Source: Puffinus mauretanicus
Lineage: Eukaryota > Chordata > Aves > Procellariiformes > Procellariidae
Assembly (NCBI GenBank): GCA_023333565.1
Contig: JAJKFH010001315.1
Location: 496,001-560,000, forward strand
Length of the DNA stretch: 64,000 nt
Direction of reading: 5' to 3'
Shown: in pieces, positions 13,501-23,902 of the stretch
How the letters are laid out: each line of letters begins with the position of its first letter
Numbering within the stretch: position 1 is the first letter of the stretch
Notes under the pieces: generated by a model
What the model was told of the DNA's origin: nothing
The model's database searches: none
Seen by the model: the letters and a program-made list of their open reading frames with translations, nothing else
Position numbers and translations under genes: made by a program

Positions 13501-16500
13501 TGTTTGTCTTACCTGGATTGCAGAAAGGAGAAGAAGTCAGAAACCTGAAACATTACTGGTACACGTCTTGGCCAGACCAGAAGACACCAGATCAAGCCCC
13601 ACCTCTGTTACAGCTAGTACTGGAAGTGGAAGAGGCAATGCAGAGTGCAGAAGAGAAGAATGCCCCAGTGATTGTTCACTGCAGGTAAATAAATGTTGTA
13701 TCTGACTTCTAAGGGCTTCTTCACATACAGTGGCATAGTGCAGATACTGTCATACTGGCCATAAGTCGGACATGAGGGGAGATCTTACCCAACTGCTTCT
13801 GAAATATGCTTGGAACTTCTAAAATTTAATGACAATAATTTTCTATTACTAAGTGTTGCATTCAGGTACAGACTGAGCTGAACACAGAAGCTGGTGGTGG
13901 CTTAATTACAAGTAAGAACAAAAAACCCCTGTTTTGTAAATTCTTCTTTGATTTTAAAAAATTAGGCCAAAGACAATAATTAAAGTGTAATACATAAAAC
14001 AAACGAAACAGTGGCAAAACTGATTGCAGCAAGTACTAATCAACAGACAGGAAATGTATGCTATTGGTAGTAAAACTGAAATATCCGTAAAAAGCCCCTG
14101 GCAAAGATGAAAACTTCTTACATGGAAGAAGCAAAATCTTCACAGTGGTTTGAAACCTGATGAGAAATTGTAATTATCAATCACAGAGCAGAAAAAATAG
14201 ATGAAGATAGATCCTTCTCTTCAGTCTTCAGAAAGAAGTAGGATGATGTACTTAACACTTGTAGACATGATGAAGTACATTCTTTTGCGCTGCTAACTAG
14301 GGACTGTGTTAAGCAACAACTATTAACCATTATTAAATCAGCTCTACTGGATGATTTTCACCCAAGAGTGTTTAAAAAAATTGGTCCACAGGCTCTAAAC
14401 CATTAAAGTTCAGTATAGCTAGGTTCTAGTTCTTGGAAAATTTGAGAAGTTCCAGAGGTCTAAAAGTAAGTCCTGTTTTGCCAGTGTTTAGAAAGGTTAA
14501 ATGTAATTACTTGAAAACTACAAGTCAGTTCTCAAAACAGTTATTCCAGGCAAATAGCAGAAAGCCTGATAAGTGATGCAGTAATCTTGCCAGGGTAATC
14601 TTCCATAATTTCAATAAAATACATCTTGCCAAATTGGTCTGTGGGATTTTTGTAAGGGATTTTACCTTTGCATAACATTTTCTAGGAAATGGCGGATGGT
14701 TGCTATCCAGCAACCGTAGTAAATGGGGTATTATCATACAATGGGAATGTTTTTAAAGAGACTTTTGGCATGAATGGTTGGTAGCCCGGTGTTGTCAAAG
14801 ATCCACCTATAAGCAAATATGGAGTAATCGCCAGTAAAATGTTCGTATGATGCCATATGTCCAGTTTTTCTGCCTGTGTTTTAAAACAGATTTTGACAAA
14901 TTGGGGAGAGTTCAGAGAAAAATAACAAATGCTTTGTAAGAAGGTCCCCTTTGCCCTTGGAAATCTGTGACTTTCTAAGAGCTCCTTGAAGTATTATGGT
15001 ATTTGCTGCAGGTAAAGATTCTGGTCACCATGTCACTCTTGCTTTGCATACTTATTTTGTCCTCTTGTATGGTGTCATCCCCATGACACGTTAATAATTT
15101 GGAGGGAAATGGGGTGTTTTTATTTTAAGTAACTACCAAGAGACATGGTGATAGGATTATGAAGTATTTTATGTAATAACTATGGACCAGAGCCCTTTCA
15201 GATTATTCTCAGTTGCGGTCATTTTATCTGAAGAAGGAATTTAATACATTGCCTCTATTTGAGAGTGGTGTATGCAGCAAGCCGTTAGCCAAGGCCTGTG
15301 TTACACTGAGTACTATAGCTCCTTTGGCCTTTGTGGGAGATCCCCAGTAGAACATAATCACTGCGGTTTTGGCCTTCAGTGATGTAAAGTAATGCATCTT
15401 TAAGAAAAAATAGATACAAACCTAATAATGAATTAGAATCATAGAATCACATAATAGTTTGGGTTGGAAGGGACCTTTAAAGGTCATCTAGTCCAACCCC
15501 CCTGCTGTAGGCAGGGACATCTGCAACTAGATCAGGTTGCTCAGAGCCCCGTCCAACCTGACCTTGAATGTTTCCAGGGATGGGGCATCTACCACCTCTC
15601 TGGGCAACCCGCATCGTAAAACATTTCCTCCTTATATGTAGTCTGAATTTACCCTCTTTTAGTTTAAAACCATTACCCCCTGTCCTATTGCTACAGGCCC
15701 TACTAAAAAGTCTGTCCCCATCTTTCTTACAAGCCCCCTTTAAGTATTGAAAGGCTGCAGTAAGGTCTCCCTGGAGCCTTCTCTTCTCCAGGCTAAACAA
15801 CTCCAGCTCTCTCAGCCTGTCCTCACAGGAGAGGTGTTCCATCCCTCTGGTCATTTTTCTGGCCCTATTCTTAAAAGCAGCTTCATGTTAAAGGCAGGCT
15901 AGCAGTCTTGTTAGGGTCCTGTGGATAATGCACCACTCTTGGGCAGTCTTGGAAGGTTTATGACTTTGTCTCAGCCACTGAGAGACCTGCAGCTTGTCCT
16001 GGGACGAGTGCTGTTTCAGTGCTGTTTGCTTTATCTAAAAATGCATGTTGTTCATGCCCTTTGCGAAACACTCCGAGGTCTATGGATGGGAAACAGTAGA
16101 CTGTGGCCTATTTGGTTATGGCAGAAATTGGAAGACAAAGAGGTTTTGTTTTTTTTTTTTTTAACCATTGGTGTACATCCGTATGCAGCAAAAAGTCCTC
16201 TGAAACACTGAAATATTTGAAGTGTTGATGAACAAACTAGATCTAGTAAAGAAAATAGAAGTCAGGGCATGAGGCACAAAGAGTTTCAGGGACAGAAATT
16301 TTAAGTCAGGTAGGTACCTCCATCACAATTATTTGAAGACTGAGTTGAGTTCTTCGTGAGTAAGATCATTTCCCAAACTTCCACTGAATTGCTTTGATCA
16401 TTCTGTAATAGAAGTTAAAACAATTCCTATGTACCCGTTTCCCTAACGAGCATAAATGCCCAGTGAAAAACCTGTCTATACAGTCAAAGAAACAGTATTA

Positions 16501-19500
16501 GGACTTCGCAAGCAGCAGGTTACGGCAAACTCCATTGTTGCTCGTACATTTGTTGCCACTGTTTTTGTATTATGACTTCAGAGCAATTTAAATGGAAGCA
16601 GGATTTCTTGCAGTTGTGTCAAGTAATTATTCCTGAGGATGCTCACTTAATTATTTAACGCGTAAGATGGGCTGTCAGCTTTTGCTGCTAGCTTTTTATT
16701 AGGTGATAAGAAGAATTCATAGCTTTGATAGCACTGTGCCTTTGAGAATAAAATCAATTCTGGTCATTAAGCAAGGACTGAATCAGATACAAAGGTGTTC
16801 AGGAAAGACAAAGAAATTTCTTTAATAGTGAATTTGTTGTATCCTGCACTAATTCAGAGAATTACTAGATTGCAGATCTGATCAGCAAATGGCATCACAC
16901 TTACCATATTGCTGCTAGCTCTAATTATTTAAGCAAGGGGTTTGTTGTTTTTTTTTTACCGTACCTGTGAATAAAAATAGCTTTCAAAGAAGCTATTAGG
17001 ATTAAGAATCTCAAAGCAAAGGTTGCCTTCAAAGCAAGTCTATCTAAGAAATACTGTGTAACCGCTTATTTTCAATGGTTCAATGACATATTGGGTCAAA
17101 TGGTACCCAACAGTCCATTTTTAGCACTGTATGTGCAATGTCTATCCTTTTGCTGCAAGTGGCTCACACTTAATTGTGTTGTCCCATTGAAGTTAGTATC
17201 ATTTCCTAGTTACAGCTTTATATTCACAAGCACCCACCTGGCGAAGGTTGGGGGGAGGAAAGGGATAATGGGGTTTGCTTACTGGTTTAATGGCACTCAT
17301 TTAACGAGAAAGATCCGAAGCCATTCTAACATCTCCATTGCCTCTCTCTGCTTTTCCTTCCCTTAGTGCAGGCATCGGGAGGACTGGCTGCTTTATTGCA
17401 ACTAGTGTCTGTTGTAAACAGCTGAAGAGCGAGGGCATAGTTGACATATTGCGAACAGCCTGCCAGTTACGTTTAGACAGGTAAGAAAACCTGTTTCCTT
17501 TCCAGAAAAAAAAAAAAGGTAATCTTTCCCTTTACTTAAGGAGAAACAAATGGGAACAGGGGTGGAACAAAGGCAAAAGGAGGCCAAGAGAGAACGTTCC
17601 TGGAAGGAAGTTCTCCTGTTCTAAGCAGTTCTGACTTGTAATCTTTGCCTATTTTATGAGCAGTAAACCTTAATGAACAGCCCTAGAACTGAGCTAGATT
17701 CACAGGTGGCGTCAAAATCTGCATCGCTGTGCAGCTGCACAGTTCAGTGCAGCAAGGGATGGCCTTTCACCAGCTGAGGAGTTGGCCCCATGTTCTTACA
17801 GAAGCCAAGGCTCAAAGGTCTGCTGTACTTAAGTTCAGAGCCACAGATCGGCACTTTGCTCCCAGGAGCAGTAAAGAAAACTGGCCTTGCATAGTTGGAG
17901 TGTGAGCACTGTTGGGAGGGCATGGCTGCTTTGCAGGGAGGGGGAGAGTATGCACAGTCCGGAGTGTTTGCAGACATATGAAAGGAGCTGTGAAAATCTC
18001 CAGAAATTCAATGGTTCCCAGTTAAGCATTTCTTAACACACCACCTTGAGTTTGATTATGAAGTAAACAGACTTGAATTTTGCACCAGAGATGTTATTTT
18101 TCCTCTCCCACTGGTTTCAAGTGCCATCAAAACATGTCTCAGCGCTCTCTATAATGATAATGACAAATGTAGTCGGGGGAAGAGATGTCACGAAAAACAT
18201 ACCAAAGATTTTTCTGAGGAAAAAAAAGAACCTCAACCCCACGCTGAACTTTATTTCGAGGAGAAATTATGCTCGGTGGGAGGCAGAAAATGAAATGCTT
18301 GCTGCCCTGCTGAGGCTCTGATAGACAGGGACCTGCAGGGGCTTGGAGATTTGGCTATTTCAATGGATTTCAGGCCAGACAAGGAAAGGCTTCTTGAGGA
18401 AAAGAAAACCAGAATATGAGTAGTGAGTGCTGATTATCCGTGGCCCAGTGGAATATCTGGCTGAAATATCTATGTTACACAGGAAAATAGCCATATAAAT
18501 GAAGGTTGAAGACACCTGCTTACAAATGTGCTTGATACAGAAGGCCAATTAAAAATACTAGCTTTGTGGGGAGAGGGGAGCTGGCAGTCATTTGCAGAGG
18601 CTGAAGAAGGGAGATCACACTTAAAGGATGCCATGGAGGAAAAGGAAACCTGCAGGGACCTCTGTAGCTGCCATATATCTCTCGGGTGAGGTGGGATAGG
18701 AAAAGGCCATTTAAATGTCATGGGAGAAAATACTCAAAATGGAAAGCAGTCAAATCGCCATCCTTGCTCCAAAAGAGTATGGTTTCTTCAAGAAGTGAAA
18801 AATGGGGCTCGTAGTCTCTTGGAAGTCATGCTGCCATCCACTATTATTGTCACTAAACCCCCACAAAAACTCCGTGCGACTTGAAAAGCAGCGTGAGAGG
18901 ATGAGACAGTGTCCAAGCAGCTAAGGAAGGAAGACCGTCTCTGTCTCCTCCTCCTGTCTGGTGGTTACTGGCTAGAGAAAATAGGGTGGATAGAAAGGAG
19001 TCGCCAGGGACTTGGGGAAAGAGGGTTGGATGCAGGCCAGAGTAGACGCATAAAAGAATGCAGCTCACTGCTTCATGCCAGTAGAGGGGTTGACATGAGC
19101 CCTGAGAACTGCCTTTGAGGTTGCTGTGGGGTTGAAGGGGACAAATGTTTCTTTCCCTTCATTCCCTTACAGATCCCTTGGAAAAATCGTGTGCACTGGG
19201 CTTTGTACTAGTGGCCAACAGTTGGTCCTAAAATAACCTAATATGACTAAGGAGAGAAAGTGATCATTCCTGCATCCTTCCCACAGTGCTGAGAGATATT
19301 TGCTGTCCTTTCCCACAATGCAGCTCAGATTTGAAAGGTTTCTGTGGCAAATGGGGGTGAAAACATAATTTCTCTTTTCAGTGCCAAAGTCTGGACAGCA
19401 AGCACATGTCATGGTGTGCATGTGTGGGAAGGGGAGGAAGCCACCACATAGCAGGGAACCAGATAAAAATGAAAATAATTTCCTGCAGTCTGAAACTTGA

Positions 19501-21313
19501 TGGCCACCCTAGTGCTTCTGTTGCTACAACTTCAGGGTGCAACCTCACTGTTAATGGAATTGCACGGGGAGTAATTGCCAGATATGACTAATGTTCCTTG
19601 TGTGTCATGAACTGACATAAATATATTTCAATGCTGTGTGCAGCACAGAAGGACTCAGAAACAGATCAACTATGAGCCTGTGTTAAGTAGAGCAGATGGG
19701 GAGAAGATGCTCAGCTAGGAAATAGTTTCTTTAGAAACGCAGTGTGTGTTTCCCACCTTTGCTTATGGATGAGAGATTGAAGCATGGGTCCCTGCCCTTC
19801 CCTGCTCATTGTTAAGTGTTATTTCAAACAGCCGCTTAACAAAATAACTGCAAGAGGCTGAAGGAGGAGGTTGTCTTGCCCACTCATCTACCCCTTACTG
19901 GTATGGTTACTGTGTGACCCACAATACTGTGACCCCATGGAAGAAGGCAGTCCCCAAGGAAGATGCTAGCAGTCTGCTATCTATTTGGCTCAGGGGAAGC
20001 AACTTTTCATTAATTTCTTCCGGTGGAGGTTTCTGAGGGAATGCACCACGTATGCTCTTCCTCACACTGACACAGTCTGGTTGACGCTGGCCACCTACAG
20101 GTTCCCATGTTCCTCAACGCCGCTTGTTGTTTCAGCCTCATTTTGGCACTGTGTTCCCAGGACCTGTGCCTGAGCACCAGTGCTGGCACAATTCTGCTGA
20201 CACTTTCTGTGAATTTGAGCCATGGGGTTTAATTATTTTCATAATGGATTATCAGGACATCATATCACTGTTGTTAAGGTACTCTTAGCAGAATTTTAAG
20301 TGTTAGTAAAATCTGCTTAAAATGGACAACTTTATCCTTCTTCTTTTTGTTCATTTCTGTCTCCTGCTGTAGTACTCATGTGTTGATTAATATGCTACTT
20401 GCAGAAATACACAGGCTAATGATACATGGAAAAGCAAACTGTTTCTGCTCCTGCTTGCATTTCCTTTCAGGTTTGCAGTTTTAAAGAAAACAACAAAAGC
20501 TGAACCAAAACAGATTTCTGTGCTGGGAGTCTTTTACTGATCAAGGTGTGCATGGCAGTCAATTCAGTTACAAATCTGAGTTGTCTTTTGTTAAAGTTCC
20601 ATTGTCTGTTCCAAAATCCTGCTGGCCATCCCCTAGTTCTCTGGTGAACTTGCCAAAAGTACAGCGTGTGATGGCACGGAAGAAAGAACCCTCATTCCAG
20701 AATGGTAGAGTTGTGTGCTACATCAGTTGGCTGGCCTGGCCTGGCCTGGCCTTCTATAGACCTGAATTTAGTCCCTAGGGCAGCTGTGAAGTCATGGATA
20801 AGCTACTTCCCCTCTTTATTCCCCCTGCTCCCATCTATCCGTCTAGAGCTTTGGGGTGGGGGTTGCTTTTCATGGTGTTTAAAACGGTGCTTGGAGTATA
20901 GGTGCTCCAGTAATATCAATGTAAATGCTGATGGTGTTGCCTTACTGGATGAGGGCCTACGCCAAGAAAAATGAAGGTAAAGCCCATTTCTGTTCTGACT
21001 ACCTTCTGTTCGTTGGTTAGCAGAGACTTTCAAAATGGAGGTCGAGGTCAGACTGTGAGCTGGTTGCAATCAGTGGGCACTTTTCTCTCATTTCAGGAAG
21101 CTTCGGAATAGACCTTTTGTGTGTAACACCGGTTTCGTGTTAGCTATGCCATTTCCTCATATGTTATTTGCATGTAATAAGGCTGCTGTTTCCCTCCCCT
21201 TTTTTTCTTTCCTTTTCAGGGGAGGAATGATCCAGACTTGTGAACAGTATCAATTTGTCCATCATGTCATGAGCTTGTACGGAAAACAGCTTTCTAGAGC
21301 AGCAGAAGAATAA
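4506..21313 (+). CDS. PTPN5: PTPN5 (STEP) tyrosine phosphatase, last six coding exons (spliced, 5' partial)
   Basis: This is a cytosolic or ER-associated protein tyrosine phosphatase of the KIM family. In mammals it removes phosphate from ERK, p38, Fyn and glutamate receptor subunits in neurons. The exons 4506-4585, 5072-5209, 8553-8663, 13524-13684, 17367-17480 and 21220-21313 join in phase to 231 codons plus a partial first codon, with no stop before the TAA. Visible motifs are the pTyr loop ([14 protein letters not shown]), the WPD loop ([11 protein letters not shown]), the catalytic signature ([10 protein letters not shown]) and the Q-loop (QTCEQYQF). The C-terminus ([13 protein letters not shown]) resembles PTPN5 more than PTPRR or PTPN7 as I recall them. 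The IGSF22 and TMEM86A neighbours support PTPN5. All introns show GT..AG. The KIM, the membrane segments and the N-terminal part of the phosphatase domain lie upstream of the window, or were missed. PTPRR is the main alternative. Confidence 0.93.
5072..5209 (+). CDS. PTPN5: PTPN5 coding exon: core strands of the phosphatase domain
   Basis: The exon has exactly 46 codons in phase 0, with acceptor TTGGCAG and donor GTAATG. It reads [15 protein letters not shown] followed by [19 protein letters not shown] and ends IEEMNE. ATQGP and DFWRMVW are conserved PTP motifs, and [12 protein letters not shown] is typical of the STEP/PTPRR/HePTP group. Confidence 0.94.
5210..8552 (+). other. PTPN5: PTPN5 intron
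   Basis: The intron has a GTAATG donor and a CACAG acceptor. It is AT-rich, and I see no exon, RNA gene or identifiable mobile element in it. Confidence 0.8.
8553..8663 (+). CDS. PTPN5: PTPN5 coding exon: KCTEYWP segment
   Basis: The exon has 37 codons in phase 0, with acceptor GCACACAG and donor GTAAAT. It opens with [10 protein letters not shown], the conserved KC..YWP motif of the PTP fold, and ends in [11 protein letters not shown]. It joins the preceding exon directly as IEEMNE-KCTEYWP. Confidence 0.93.
8664..13523 (+). other. PTPN5: PTPN5 intron
   Basis: The intron runs from GTAAAT to TTGCAG. It contains a C-run/A-run tract at 10371-10399, a poly-A run near 10840-10856 and a G-run at 13307-13315. 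I see no further genes. Confidence 0.8.
10371..10399 (+). repeat. Homopolymer tract: C-run followed by A-run
   Basis: A run of about a dozen C passes directly into a run of about a dozen A. The opposing open frames that cross it are compositional artefacts. Confidence 0.85.
13524..13684 (+). CDS. PTPN5: PTPN5 coding exon: WPD loop and first half of the catalytic signature
   Basis: The exon is 161 nt (53 codons plus 2 nt), with acceptor GGATTGCAG and donor GTAAAT. It reads [20 protein letters not shown], which contains the WPD loop with the general-acid Asp. It ends VIVHC plus AG of the Ser codon that follows the nucleophilic Cys. The intron therefore splits the [10 protein letters not shown] signature immediately after Cys. 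Confidence 0.94.
13685..17366 (+). other. PTPN5: PTPN5 intron carrying a CR1 copy
   Basis: This intron splits the catalytic signature between Cys and Ser codon bases (GTAAAT donor, CCTTAG acceptor). It contains the minus-strand CR1 fragment at 15436-15866. The rest is AT-rich with no recognisable gene. Confidence 0.8.
15436..15866 (-). mobile_element. CR1 LINE, 3' fragment, minus orientation
   Basis: On the plus strand it starts with GAATCATAGAATCAC, the reverse complement of the CR1 3' repeat, then TTTGGGTTGGAAGGGACC, a hallmark of avian CR1 3' ends. The minus strand reads [19 protein letters not shown] and [18 protein letters not shown], the C-terminal part of CR1 ORF2. Only about 430 bases remain, and the open frame of 125 codons is a transposon relic. 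Confidence 0.94.
17367..17480 (+). CDS. PTPN5: PTPN5 coding exon: second half of the catalytic signature
   Basis: The exon is 114 nt, with acceptor TTCCCTTAG and donor GTAAGA. Its first base completes the Ser codon, giving [14 protein letters not shown], which holds the phosphate-binding Arg of CX5R. It continues [20 protein letters not shown] and ends in RLD plus AG of an Arg codon completed by the next exon. Confidence 0.94.
17481..21219 (+). other. PTPN5: PTPN5 intron
   Basis: This is the last coding intron, with a GTAAGA donor and a TTTTCAG acceptor. A CCTGG pentamer repeat is present at 20731-20752. I see no genes in it. Confidence 0.8.
20731..20752 (+). repeat. (CTGGC)n short tandem repeat
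   Basis: This is about four tandem copies of the pentamer CTGGC in the last PTPN5 intron. Confidence 0.85.
21220..21313 (+). CDS. PTPN5: PTPN5 last coding exon: Q-loop and C-terminus
   Basis: The exon is 94 nt including the TAA stop, with acceptor CCTTTTCAG. The first base completes Arg, then [17 protein letters not shown]. The QTCEQY Q-loop holds the Gln that positions water in the second catalytic step. The protein ends KQLSRAAEE, a short tail after the phosphatase fold, as in other STEP-like enzymes. Confidence 0.94.
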
Positions 21314-22228
21314 GTGTTCATGATATTCCTAAAGGCTAAACCCAAGAGAACTTTTGACTGCATTCAGATATATTTCAGATCTGATAAGAGACACATGGTA
21401 ACCTGGCTGTCTTAGCTGGAAAGAAAGATATACTAAGATATTTTACTTCGATATTGCTTTCATGCTCTTGTTTGCATTGACATTTAAGAGCTGAGGTACG
21501 CCTTGTTTTAAACATATGTGACAGGACATACTCTTCACCAAAAAAGGCTTATTTATACTGTAAATAAGAACAGTAACTTCATTTGTTACAAAAGCAAGAA
21601 GAAAAATCAGAAAAAAATCCTGTCTTCAGTTTGCTATTTTTAAAAAATCATTGCTAATATATCCAAATACAGTGTGAAACTTTTTGAATTGTCATGCTGA
21701 AATGTGCCGTATGTTGACTAAGCTTGAAAGTAACTTTTTGCCTCTTTCTGATTGTTTTTACATATAAAATTACCGAATACTGTGTATATCGTAAACCTTC
21801 TGAGCCTCTGCGTTGAAAGATTCAAGTAGATTCACATTGAAATGATGTTTCACACATCATGTTTGCTTGTTTATTTTTTCTAAAGCAGTCCACCACCAGT
21901 GTTATCAGAACTAAGGGGAAAAAAAAATTTCAAAGATGTGAGTTGAATTCTTACCTCCAATTCTTACCAGCAACGTACCCCAGTATCATGACAGCTGGGT
22001 GAATCTGATGTGAATAGTAGAAGTTAATCTGAACATAAATTCTTTATGCTTTACCTTTTCTTTGTCAATATTTTGGCATCTCAGTCTGCAACCAGATTTG
22101 ATTTTTGCAAGTAGTTTCTCTTTTTACGGAGTCAGACCACAATCCGAATACAATTTCTCCTGAAATCTGAGGTTTGAAATCAGGTGAGGAGTTTTGTGAG
22201 TTGAATTAATCTTTATTAAAAATATAAT

Positions 22229-22234
22229 AATAAA
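22229..22234 (+). other. Candidate poly(A) signal AATAAA (proximal)
   Basis: This canonical hexamer lies about 0.9 kb after the PTPN5 stop in an AT-rich stretch. The context alone cannot show whether it is used, because similar hexamers occur by chance in AT-rich DNA. Confidence 0.3.
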
Positions 22235-22762
22235 ATCACTTGTATTCTATGAATTTAAACTTGTTTCAAAGCTTTGAGGATGACCGGGTGCCCAGTGCTC
22301 GTTAAAATTAACGCAAATCCTGTAGGCAGCTTGAAAAAATCAGTCTGAACGTGTTGGCTGCTTTTTGATACATTTGCCCTCAAACTAAATTTAGACAATC
22401 ATTATCTCATTCTAATCACTAGTCTGGGCAGCAGTGCTTCCTTTTCAATAATACAGACTGCTGCCCATGCTTTTCTTTTTAGATCTCGGTCAGGCTGTGA
22501 AGACTGTAGTTTGTGTTTAATGCTTAGAGGTAAGCACATGTTTAAGTGCTTTATTGAGCAGAGAAAAATGGAGGTACACAGGACCCTTAACATGAAAGAT
22601 GAGTGTTTTGTGAATAGAAGCTGTAATGATCTACTAAAAATATTTTTGCTTCTCTTTATTTGTAACAATAACCAAAACCCACTGCTTTTATTAGTGCAGG
22701 AGATTCTGAGAATTTACTGCACTTCCTAATCAGGAGAAGGTAAAGCAGCTCTCAGAACAATA

Positions 22763-22829
22763 AGGGCTGATCCTGCTCCCACTGAGGTTTTGCCATTGAT
22801 GTCAGTAGGTGCAGGGTGTAGGGCCTGAA
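22763..22829. repeat. Palindromic repeat remnant (GGGCTGATCCTGCTCCCACT type)
   Basis: The left arm reads GGGCTGATCCTGCTCCCACT, the centre GCCATTGATGTCAGTAGG, and the right arm GCAGGGTGTAGGGCCT. The arms are imperfectly complementary, with an ATTGA(C/T)GTCAGT-like middle. This matches the design of short hairpin elements recalled from bird and reptile DNA. It sits in the putative PTPN5 3' UTR. Confidence 0.5.
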
Positions 22830-23294
22830 ATGTTATGCCTACAACTTCATCACTGTGGGGAAAGTTTCCCGATATTTCAGTACACATCCTTTGTGTTTAT
22901 TCTGTATCCATGAACCTGTAAAATCCTGTCAGCAGGGTTTGCATGACTGTGTGGCAAAATGTGTTATCTTTAAACCACTTGATTTTATTGCTGTATTTAA
23001 AATATTTCCTTCAGTGAGAAGCTAGCAGGAAGAACTGGCATTCTTTTTAAAAATACTGGTGGTAGTCATTAAATAGAGCAATAAACTTAAGCTTTTGAGC
23101 ATAACATGACTGTTAGTTTTATGTAAACCTTGCTAGCTATATTTTCCCCATTGCTACTGATTCTTTTGAAGGGGTAACACTAGTCCATCTAAGCACTCCT
23201 TAGAAATAACAAAAGCACCACTGATGTTCTGAATAACATTGTAAGTGGAACTCCCTATAAATGATATTTTCAGCTGTTCAGTGCTGATTCAGTG

Positions 23295-23300
23295 AATAAA
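23295..23300 (+). other. Candidate poly(A) signal AATAAA (distal)
   Basis: This canonical hexamer lies about 2 kb after the PTPN5 stop and is followed by a T/G-rich stretch (TTGTTCTG). It is the better of the AATAAA candidates seen for PTPN5, but it is unproven. Confidence 0.3.
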
Positions 23301-23852
23301 ATTACTTGTTCTGTCGTCAACTTCCTGTGCATCTGCTAAAGAATATTTGTTGGTGATTGATAGGAGTGTGCATATAGGAGCGAAGTTCAATGTATAAGTT
23401 GCCTCCTGTACAAGGAGACTTTCTAGAGGAGAATTGCTTTATGGCAAACAAGGTATAAAGGGTTCTAAGATACTGACTTTGACGTCCTTGCGCATATCCT
23501 CAGCAGGTATTAGTTGGCAGTGCTTCACTGACTTGAGTAGAAGTGAACGATTTATACTGATGAAGGAAATCTACCCTGCTGTCCACTCCCATTCTATATT
23601 ATGTGGAATGTCCTGAGAGAGTGGTCACTGATAAAATGAGGCTGCTTTGCATCAATTCACTAGTACAAAGCAAACGTCAGCCTAGTTGCACAGTCTGGTT
23701 ATGAGGACTGCACTGCTGCCATCTCACACCAGGCAGGAGCATGCCACTTGGTCAGGATCAAAATATTCAAATGCCTCTTGAAGCGTTATTTTGTCTGACA
23801 GATTTGGAGCTAATCCTCCTACTTACTCTTTGGTCTTACCGTAATTAACATA

Positions 23853-23902
23853 TTTCTCTCTGTCTCTTTCTCTCTTCCTCTCTCCCTCTCCCTCTCTCTC
23901 TT
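23853..23902 (+). repeat. Pyrimidine (CT)n tract
   Basis: This is an imperfect run of CT, CTT and CCT units about 50 bases long. Confidence 0.85.

Larger units (their letters stand above)
21314..23310 (+). other. PTPN5: Probable PTPN5 3' untranslated region
   Basis: This AT-rich, non-coding sequence follows the PTPN5 stop. AATAAA hexamers occur at 22229-22234, 23080-23085 and 23295-23300. The last is followed within 15 bases by a TTGTTCTG stretch that could serve as the downstream element. The end point is inferred. A hairpin-like repeat remnant lies inside it at 22763-22829. Confidence 0.45.

Noticed and set aside
15477..15854. Minus-strand open frame of 125 codons as a gene
   Set aside because: It is CR1 ORF2 C-terminal sequence ending in the CR1 3' region.
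4506..21313. PTPRR or PTPN7 as the identity of the phosphatase
   Set aside because: The C-terminal FVHHVMSLY and the CEQYQF Q-loop fit PTPN5 better as I recall the family, and IGSF22/TMEM86A synteny is specific to PTPN5.
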